Shown one piece after another: positions 6,532 through 12,328 of a DNA stretch of 12,328 bases. A program made the position numbers and the translations under genes. The stretch's first letter is position 1. Every line of letters starts with the position of its first letter. The notes under the pieces are model-generated. The model did no database searches and was not told the origin of the DNA. It worked only from the letters and a program-made list of their open reading frames with translations. The DNA is from Thalassiosira profunda (taxonomy: Eukaryota; Bacillariophyta; Thalassiosirophyceae; Thalassiosirales; Thalassiosiraceae). The stretch is taken from NCBI GenBank assembly GCA_036939355.1, contig JALLAP010000513.1, positions 1-12,328 of the forward strand, written 5' to 3'.

Positions 6532-9102
6532 ATGACTCGAGTGTCACATATTGATGCTGGATTGGGACCGTCCATTCCGGCATCGGTGCTCGTAGAGATC
6601 ACCAAAAGAAAGCCGACTGTGTTGAATTTACACCAGAACAACATCCGAACACTGTGCATCCCACGGCCATGGAGCAGTGCCGGGGAGGCCGGGGAGGAGG
6701 GCTTCGGCCACCTCGTGGTACTTGACTTGTCCTCCAACAGCCTCCACGACGGGTATGCACTTCCGCGTTTTGGCGCCGCCAAGGGGGTGTCCTTGCTCAG
6801 CCTCACGCCCAACCTTTGCAAACTCAACCTCTCGAACAACGGCCTGACCGAAAAGTCATTTGCAGGACTTGTCTTGAGAGATGCAGTCTGTCTGCCTCGG
6901 TTGCACACGCTTGATGTCTCCCACAACGCCCTCGCCAAGCTTCCTGTTGAGTTGCATGTCTCGTGTCCCTCTCTTCGGCACTTGGCAGCTTCAAGCAACA
7001 AGATCAAGTCTTTAAAATCTACTGTGAACGCACTGCATCCGTACCGTGGCAAGCTCGAGAGCGTCGACTTCCAGACCAACCCCGTCTGTTCTAAAGCGTT
7101 GTGCCGCGAAAAGATCGTATTCGTGCTAGGCGTCTCGCTGACTCTGCTGGATGGCGAAGAGATTGGCCCGGGCGAACGGGAGGAGGCACGGCTCGAGCTC
7201 GAGCGTGGCCTGACCAATTACACCGCACCTCGTTCGGACGAGCCTGCAAGACGTGGCCGCGCGCAAAGTGACACTCGAAGTGTGGTAGATTGCGATGAAG
7301 AGCCGCTAGGGTGGAGCAACGAACCAGAGCAGAGTTCTCAGCAAGATGATTCTGCCAACGAAAAGATCAGAGCTCTCGAGGAGCAGGTGGCCGCTCTGTC
7401 TTCTCTCGTCGAAAAGAAGGCTTGCAGTGCGGCCAAGGAGACTCCGAGATCAGAATCGGCGCCCAACGACGGGTCGATGATCCGCTGTCAAAGAGTGGCC
7501 GCATCATCTCTTTTGATGATGAGGCTGCAAACGAAGAAGCATGAGCAGACGAATCTGCGCCTTGCCTTTTCTCTCTGGGCACTGTTGACTCAGGTGAAGA
7601 AATCAAAGGCTAAACGTGTAGACTTGGAGAGGCGATGGCAAGCCAAAGCCAAGGATTTGGTCGAGAAGGCCGTCTGTGACGAGGCCGCAGCAGGCAAGAT
7701 GCGACTGGAGGCATCCGAGAAGGATTGTCAGGCGCTCAGAGACGAAACGGAATGTCTGCGTGCAAAAGCCAAGGATCTGGAGCGTCAACTCGAGCAACAA
7801 AGAGAGAGCCACGAACGATCGACGGACGCTTCGGATAGATTGCAGAGTCAAATACAGCGGATGGAGGCCACACTTGAGACGGATCGGAAGAAGCACGCAG
7901 AGCACGTCCGAGCGAAGGAAGCCGAGATGGATGGCTTGCGAACTGAGTTGCATCGGGAGCGGCGGGAGAAGGCAAGGCTCGAGGCGGATACGAACCAACT
8001 TTCAATCGCAAACCAGCAATCCAAGGACGCGAGCGCTTCCCAGGCTGCTCAGCTCCATGACCTCAAGTTGGAGGTCGTCCAAAGAGACGTGAGTTTGCTT
8101 CTCGTCATCTGATTTGCAGTTTGAGCACATCTTATGCACTGTATTCGCTTTTCGTGACAGACAACGATCCAGCGTCTCAAAGAGACCTACTCGCAGGCAG
8201 CTCGGCGATGCTCCGCCGACAGGACGCGGTGCGAACAGGCCTTGTCTGCAGAGGCCGAAACAAAGGAGATGCTTCGAGAACAGGCGTCCAAGTTGAAAGA
8301 TGCGAAGGCGGATTTAAGCAGAGCGCGGGCATCGCTGCACGAGATGCAACACGATCTCAGCGCAAAAGCATCGTTGGTTTCCAGTTTGAAGAGCGACGTC
8401 GAAGAGCAGCAACGGAAGATTGCATCATCAGAGAGGAGAGTGAAGTCCATCTCGGAGGAGCGAAACGAGCTGCAACAGCGGCTCGGGGAGTGCAGCAGGA
8501 GAACTACTCAACTGAACGCGCAGCTGGAACGCGCCGAAGAAGATATCAGGAGAGCGAAGCGGCATTCTGTCGACAAGGAGCAAATGGAGGCAGAAATCTC
8601 ACGGGCTGCCGAGCTGCAGTTTTCGTTGGAGAGGCTTCGACAACGGGCGAAAAGGGATGAGGCCGAACTACGGGCTCGCAACGAAGCCATCAAGCGGGAA
8701 AATTTAGCGTTGAAAGAGGAAATTGAGCAGCACAACAAGGCCGAAATTAGCCTCCACCGAAAGCTGGAGATAGCAAAAAGTGAATCGAAGGCTGTGGCGA
8801 AGCAATTACGGAGCGCCCACGAGGTTGACAGCCAGAAGCTCGACGCCGCAGAACGCACGCTGCAAGATAAAGAGGCAGCGTTGACAAGCGTCAAGAAATC
8901 TCTTGAGACCGAACGTGAGTTGTTTGATATTGATGCTCTGCAATTGCACCACCACCCCCTCTCAACACATTTGTTTCATCAAGGGGCCATGCGGCTGGGC
9001 GTGGAGCGGAGAGCAGCCACCCTCGAAGAGGAGATCGCCACACAAAAGGCCAGGATGCAAACTGCAATCGAAGGTTTGGCAAAGCAGATCGCGGGCACAT
9101 AA
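6532..9102 (+). CDS. LRR and coiled-coil protein, centriolar/axonemal type (VFL1/LRRCC1-like)
   Basis: Exons are 6532-8088, 8161-8914 and 8984-9102, giving 809 residues from ATG 6532 (A at -3). Residues about 28-190 hold six leucine-rich repeats of the SDS22-like type (VLNLHQNNI, VLDLSSNSL, KLNLSNNGL, TLDVSHNAL, HLAASSNKI, SVDFQTNPV), capped by an LRRcap-like segment ending LTLLDGEEIGPGERE near 205-222. A short helix (about 283-305) follows. The motif LRLAFSLWALLTQVKKSK (about 343-360) resembles an Sfi1-type or IQ-like centrin/calmodulin-binding helix. From about 360 to the end lies almost unbroken Glu/Lys/Arg/Gln-rich coiled coil. LRR plus long coiled coil is the plan of Chlamydomonas VFL1 and animal LRRCC1, which act at basal bodies and centrioles, and also of the shorter DRC3 of the axoneme. 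The architecture is seen directly; the exact family is inference. The intron at 8915-8983 is in frame and may be retained. Confidence 0.94.
8089..8160 (+). other. Intron 1 of the LRR/coiled-coil gene
   Basis: 72 nt, GTGAGT to TTCGTGACAG. It is a multiple of three but holds an in-frame TGA (8110-8112). Splicing joins ...EVVQRD to TTIQRLKETY and keeps the coiled-coil pattern. An earlier AG at 8118-8119 would make an implausibly short intron. Confidence 0.92.
8915..8983 (+). other. Intron 2 of the LRR/coiled-coil gene (in frame, no stop)
   Basis: 69 nt, GTGAGT to TTTCATCAAG. It has no in-frame stop, so the unspliced message would stay open with 23 added residues (FDIDAL..., a His-rich stretch) that would break the coiled coil. 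Splicing restores SLETER-AMRLGVERR. The donor, pyrimidine-rich end and helix continuity support an intron. Confidence 0.82.
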
Positions 9103-9305
9103 CAGATGCGTCGTCGTGATATGCCTCGTGCAAAATAGTTGTTGTATTGTGCGATTCCTCCGTTGCTCCCGTGACATTGTGGTCCGATGCTCCCGTGATG
9201 TTGTCACACTTTCACTTCATCCCGCCGGCAGTCTTTGTTCGTTGTTGCATACCCCTGGCCTGTTTTGCACTCCCCGGGCAACGTCGCTTCCCGGACAGCT
9301 GCGTG
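9103..9305. other. Convergent 3' spacer with a short direct repeat
   Basis: 203 nt between the TAA of the LRR gene and the TGA of the TMEM222-like gene. A pair of GCTCCCGTGAYRTTGT copies lies at 9165-9180 and 9189-9204, period 24. I see nothing else in it. Confidence 0.6.
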
Positions 9306-10139
9306 TCATATCAGCCGCACCAACGTGATCAGGAGCACGAGCACCGCAAAGGGCACGAATTGGTACAGGAACCCCCAAAAGGACAAGAACGGTGCACGGA
9401 AGAAGACAACGACGCACAATTTGACCATGTCCCACTGCCGTATCCCGTAGGCGCTGATCTCCATCGAGTTCAGCGCGTACGCCACGTGGGAGTGACAATT
9501 GTCGCAGCAGATGTTGTGCATCCGTGTGCGGTATTCGGCGTTCGCCTCGGCTACGGCCCGGTCCCATTGCTCGGCCCCGCCTGCTGATGCGAATTGCGTT
9601 GTTTTTGTTGAGTTCACATAAATGCATAAGTGTGTTGTTTGTTTGTGCGATAGAGCATGGGTATCATTCACCTGGGAGGGAATCAATGTCTATTTTCAAC
9701 GCCCTCGTGGGCCGTCCAAACGCCTGTGTATGTATGGTGCATTGACACGAGCAGTCAGAAGGTTGCATGCAAAATTCACGTTGGGTTGGCGTTGGAGTTT
9801 AGGTTGCTTGGACGGGGCTAAAACTGAGCGCCAGCTCTGACAACTTGAAAGCGAAAACAGAGGCACACGTATCGAAGCATCACATCACCCATAAATCATT
9901 GCAATCCACGACAAAAATTGCAATTTACCCACCATCCTTCCCCGCTCTCCCACCGAATACGGTCCCTGAAAGTCGCACGCCACGCCCTTCGAGGTGGCGA
10001 TGCCCATGTGGCCGATGAAGGGGAGGACGCACGTGATGGGCGGGAGGGGCGACCAGAGAATGGTGAACGCCAGTGGATGGCGATGATCCATGGCAGCGGC
10101 GGCGCTGCCCTGTTGGCAGGAGAGGTCGTGGTGGCTCAT
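9306..10139 (-). CDS. TMEM222: TMEM222/RTE1-family membrane protein (DUF778)
   Basis: Exons are 10139-9933, 9723-9672 and 9580-9306, giving 177 residues. Exon 1 carries the family's N-terminal block: a hydrophobic LWSPLPPITCVLPF, then IGHMGIATSKGVACDFQGPY. Exon 2 (52 nt) supplies AFGRPTRALKID, which follows Met directly as in the family's MAFG motif. Exon 3 carries the signature NICCDNCHSHVAYALN, then WDMVKL and a long hydrophobic C-terminus (about residues 138-177) forming membrane helices. The family includes human TMEM222 and Arabidopsis RTE1, the latter a Golgi/ER protein that modulates the ethylene receptor ETR1; here a general endomembrane role is likely and ethylene signalling should not be assumed. 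ATG 10139 is the first in frame after a TAA near 10289. ATG 10091 (GCCATGG, better context) would give 161 residues and still keep the whole conserved region. Confidence 0.94.
9581..9671 (-). other. Intron 2 of the TMEM222-like gene, with tandem acceptor
   Basis: 91 nt, donor GTGAAT. The acceptor is CAGCAG (NAGNAG), so either CAG could be used, changing the protein by one Ala. Using the distal CAG splits a Gly codon (G/GC) and gives LPG-GAEQWD. Confidence 0.85.
9724..9932 (-). other. Intron 1 of the TMEM222-like gene
   Basis: 209 nt, donor GTGGGT directly after ATG of ...GRM, acceptor CATACACAG before GCGTTTGGA. The join gives GRM-AFGRPTR, the expected family motif. It contains two copies of the palindrome ATTGCAAT near 9898 and 9917. 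Confidence 0.88.
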
Positions 10140-10644
10140 CGGAGCGGTGGGGCGTTGCACCAAGAGGAGTGGGAGGCGTGAGCTGTGAGATGAGGGATGA
10201 GGAGAGGCTCTGCTGCGCTGGGGGCTGGGGGAGCAGCGCTGCCCTCTCTCCTCCCACCCGGGATGGATAAATGGCTCCAAAAATGCTTACCAATTACTCA
10301 CCCGTATCTTTTATACGTAGGAAAAAGTTATTAATTTGGCGGGAGACTGATGATTGACCACTTATCCTTCCGGCCCCGCCCCCCCCCTCTCCCTCTCCGG
10401 TCCACGTCCACGCCGAAACCAAACGCCGACTTCTCTGACCCCCCTCGTCAGCATCCACCATCGCCACAGCCACAGCCCAATCCGAGTTCAGCAGCGTCCT
10501 CAGCAGTGCCAGCCCCGCAGAGTTGCAGCCGGGCCGCCGCAGAAGCGAGCGCACAACTTTGACACACACCACACTGCATACGCACGACAGCCTCTGGACC
10601 ACCGCACGCAGCCAGCACAGCAGCACAAACTGCAGACAGGAAGG
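10140..10644. promoter_or_regulatory. Divergent promoter between TMEM222-like and Lys-rich genes
   Basis: This 505-nt spacer lies between divergent start codons. An AT-rich island (about 10285-10340) contains the inverted repeat CGTAT-CTTTT-ATACG at 10303-10317, with TTATA inside, and an E2F-like TTTGGCGGGA at 10335-10344. The rest is CT-rich on the + strand (10375-10450) and probably the 5' UTR of the Lys-rich gene. No further gene is supported. Confidence 0.6.
10335..10344 (+). promoter_or_regulatory. E2F/DP-like binding site
   Basis: TTTGGCGGGA matches the classical E2F/DP site (TTTSGCGC or TTTGGCGGGAA type). It sits in the AT-rich centre of the divergent promoter, about 300 nt upstream of ATG 10645 and 200 nt upstream of ATG 10139. 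A chance match is possible. Confidence 0.4.
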
Positions 10645-11721
10645 ATGCGGTGGGCCGACACCGACTCCGAGGATTCGGACGATGAGTTCCAGACCCATCC
10701 CTCCCGCGGCAGCGTGGTCAACACGGCCATGATCGACCTCTCGGTGAGTAGTTGCAACTTTTTGTTTGGCTTGCACCTTGCAGTCGACGTGCACGTGCTA
10801 CAGCTAGCTTCGTCGCGATCTCTGCGCTGTGAGGCTCTTCTCGTCCCATCTTTCGTGTGCTCCTGGAATCGACTGCTTCTGTGATCCTTGTTGGCCTTGC
10901 CTGACACATGTGTGCATTCTTGTGTGCATTTTGCTCTGTCCTGTCTGACCATCCATTCTCTCACCCGTTTGCAGCGGGATGCGGCGCCAGTCAAAGAGGA
11001 GGAAGAGGAACAATCCGTTTCCAGTTCATCCAGTAGCAGCAGCAGCGAATCCGATAAGTCTGTCGACGAAACTGCCTCCCAAAAGGCAGCGCGGTTGGAA
11101 TCCCTCAAAAAGGCCAAAGAGGAGGAGGCCAAACGCCAAAAGGCCGAACTGCACAGGCAGCGGTCCATGAGCAAAAAGGAGAAGAAGGCGCTGGAGAAGA
11201 AGTCGTTGGACGACCTGGACGACTTGCTGGGGGAGTTCGGCGTGAGCACGACTGCCAGCGGCGATGCGGGAGAGGGGAAGGACGAGGAGAAGAAGGGAGA
11301 CGACGAGGGCGCCGAGGCCACGGGCGGGACAGGAGCCGGGAACAACAAAAAGAAGAAGAAGAAAAAGGGCAAGAAGGGAAAGCCCAAGGACACCGCGTCC
11401 GACGAATGGGTCAAGGTGGAGAAGGATGGGGAGGGAGGAGGAGAAGAGGCGGCGGCCGCGGTGGACGTGGTGGCCGTGCTCAAATCCAAGACGGCCAAAT
11501 CGGGGAAGAAGTCGTCGTCGGACGCGGCGGCGACGGCGGCCAAGGAGGCGAAGGCGAAGGCCGCGAAGAAAGCGGAGGCGGAGAAGAAGAAACAGAAGAA
11601 GAAGAACAAGGTGAGTGTCATTGAGGACTGGGGATGGGCTGCTCCGGATGTTGCCAACTCGTGCCATCTCACTTCGTTCTATTTTTCCCCTTCCCAGGAC
11701 AAGTACCCACGGCAACGCTGA
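10645..11721 (+). CDS. Lysine-rich acidic/basic protein with KKEKKALEKK...LLGEFGV motif
   Basis: Exons are 10645-10743, 10975-11610 and 11698-11721, giving 252 residues. ATG 10645 (AGGATGCGG, G at -3... R-type context) begins MRWADTDSEDSDDEF. Exon 2 opens with a Glu run and a Ser run (about 41-58), then a charged helix (64-97). The block SMSKKEKKALEKKSLDDLDD, continuing LLGEFGV (about 97-123), looks like the conserved core; I have an impression of similar blocks in plant and protist proteins of unknown function but cannot name a family. Poly-Lys (about 150-165) and an Ala/Lys helix (about 210-245) follow, which could act as nuclear or nucleolar targeting or RNA-binding tails. The last exon codes only seven residues, DKYPRQR. 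Its intron is in frame without stops, so retention yields a 281-residue form. Confidence 0.86.
10744..10974 (+). other. Intron 1 of the Lys-rich gene
   Basis: 231 nt, GTGAGT to CACCCGTTTGCAG, with a T-rich interior (many TGTGTGCATT-like words). It is a multiple of three but holds in-frame stops, including TGA at 10882-10884. Splicing joins ...MIDLS to RDAAPVKE in phase 0. Confidence 0.92.
11611..11697 (+). other. Intron 2 of the Lys-rich gene (in frame, no stop)
   Basis: 87 nt, GTGAGT to a strong pyrimidine tract ending TTCCCAG. It has no in-frame stop, and unspliced RNA would add 29 residues of very different, hydrophobic composition (IEDWGWAAPDVA...). The sharp change from Lys-rich to Trp/Ser/Phe-rich supports the intron call. 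Confidence 0.87.
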
Positions 11722-11981
11722 CGAGGCGAAACCTATGATTGGGAGCGGCTATTTGTATCTGCTATCGCTGAGGTCACACGGCAAACACATGTCATTGCGG
11801 AGAGGCTAGAACAATCCTATGAAGAGAAAATGCATCGTAGGGGGAAAGGAGCATGCCTCCTATTTAGGGACGAGATGCATCGTATGGGGAAAGGTGCACA
11901 CCGATACGGAGGGATGGGGGGTAGAAGAACGAATAGAGCAGGGAAAGTGGACGAACTGTAGAATGCTAATGTAGCTTTACA
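11722..11981. other. Convergent 3' spacer between the Lys-rich gene and the right-edge gene
   Basis: 260 nt with no supported gene. It is purine-rich on the + strand and contains one 24-nt direct repeat (see the separate entry). Both 3' UTRs should fall here. Confidence 0.6.
11830..11898 (+). repeat. 24-nt direct repeat in a 3' spacer
   Basis: Copies at 11830-11853 and 11875-11898 (ATGCATCGTAKGGGGAAAGG then WGCA) match at 22 of 24 bases, period 45. They lie just downstream of the Lys-rich gene and could be an element in its 3' UTR. Confidence 0.82.
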
Positions 11982-12326
11982 TCAGTCAAATCCTGGCGCT
12001 TTTGATACTGCAATGGCGCGGTAAATTGCTTTCCACGCCAACGGCTTCCGAAATGCAGCATCTGCCTCGTCGTCGTCCAACGAGCACGCGTCAAACGATT
12101 CCTGCGATTCTTTCTCCACTGATCGCAAGACGTGATAGCCCAGCAGGTTGAGTCTCTCGCTCGTCGAGAGGAACTGTTTAATTCTCTGCGTAGCATGCTG
12201 AAAGGAATCTTCCTCCTCGGTGCCACTGGCAGCGACCAAAGAGGATTGGATGTCGTACAGCTCTCCGTGCCCCGCGAGCGCCTTGTCAATCCAGTATCGT
12301 ATGTATTCCAGTGCTAACCCTAAATG
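11982..12326 (-). CDS. C-terminal part of an unrecognised helical protein (runs off the edge)
   Basis: The frame is open from the right edge of the window and ends TGA at 11982-11984, leaving 114 residues without a start. It opens LALEYIRYWIDKALAGHG, an amphipathic helix, then an acidic stretch (ASGTEEEDS), helices around RIKQFLSTSERLNLLGYHVL, an acidic loop (SLDDDEADAAF), and a closing WKAIYRAIAVSKAPGFD. Amino-acid make-up looks like a real soluble helical protein, unlike the Arg/Ser-rich reading of the overlapping frame. I do not recognise the family. It converges on the Lys-rich gene. Confidence 0.75.
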   Translation of the reverse strand, partial: HLGLALEYIRYWIDKALAGHGELYDIQSSLVAASGTEEEDSFQHATQRIKQFLSTSERLNLLGYHVLRSVEKESQESFDACSLDDDEADAAFRKPLAWKAIYRAIAVSKAPGFD

Positions 12327-12328
12327 CA

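Noticed and set aside
8121..8660. Frame of 179 residues overlapping LRR gene exon 2
   Set aside because: It is an Arg/Gly-rich out-of-frame reading; splicing at 8089-8160 places coding in the other frame with continuous coiled coil.
9885..9932. Extension of TMEM222-like exon 1 to the in-frame stop (KLQFLSWIAMIYG)
   Set aside because: The family motif MAFG is rebuilt exactly when GTGGGT at 9932 is used as a donor; the extension matches nothing in the family.
10500..11672. 390-residue open frame on the - strand, rich in Phe, Leu and Ser
   Set aside because: It is the antisense of Lys and Glu codons of the Lys-rich gene; long Phe/Leu runs arise from AAG/GAG repeats read backwards.
12310..12323. 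CTAACCCTAAA as a telomere repeat
   Set aside because: Only one unit is present and it lies within an open coding frame (HLGLAL on the - strand); telomeres need many tandem copies.
1..12328. CRISPR arrays, tRNA/rRNA genes, insertion sequences
   Set aside because: I saw no regularly spaced repeats with unique spacers, no cloverleaf-like segments and no transposase-like frames; the repeats found are short and local.

Overview
The window is a gene-dense, GC-rich piece of nuclear DNA from a microbial eukaryote. It holds short spliceosomal introns (about 70-230 nt), intergenic gaps of roughly 200-500 nt, and eukaryotic protein families (WW, MORN, LRR plus coiled coil, TMEM222/RTE1). There are no bacterial operon features. 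The LRR/coiled-coil protein resembles centriolar or axonemal proteins, which hints at a lineage with flagella or centrioles. The C-terminal motifs of the MORN protein recall diatom proteins I have seen, so a stramenopile or related alga/protist is my guess; the species cannot be fixed from this sequence.

Layout, left to right: (1) + strand, about 469-3576, a large acidic, cysteine-rich protein with two HNH-nuclease-like modules, interrupted by one good intron and two unexplained frame breaks. (2) - strand, 5420-3737, a MORN-repeat protein in two exons, convergent with gene 1. (3) - strand, 6272-5865, a small coiled-coil/WW-domain protein. (4) + strand, 6532-9102, an LRR plus long coiled-coil protein in three exons, divergent from gene 3 across a strikingly AT-rich spacer. 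(5) - strand, about 10139-9306, a TMEM222/RTE1-family (DUF778) membrane protein in three exons including a 52-nt one, convergent with gene 4. (6) + strand, 10645-11721, a lysine-rich acidic/basic protein in three exons, divergent from gene 5 across a spacer with an E2F-like site. (7) - strand, 12326-11982, the 3' end of an unrecognised helical protein running off the right edge.

The genes do not form an obvious pathway; they alternate in strand, giving two divergent promoters and three convergent 3' ends. Eight well-supported introns can be read, and all eight donors begin GTG (six are GTGAGT). Two of them are multiples of three with no in-frame stop, so retention would give longer proteins. 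The points most worth following are the degenerate tandem HNH protein with its two same-direction frame breaks, and the WW protein that carries its own proline run.
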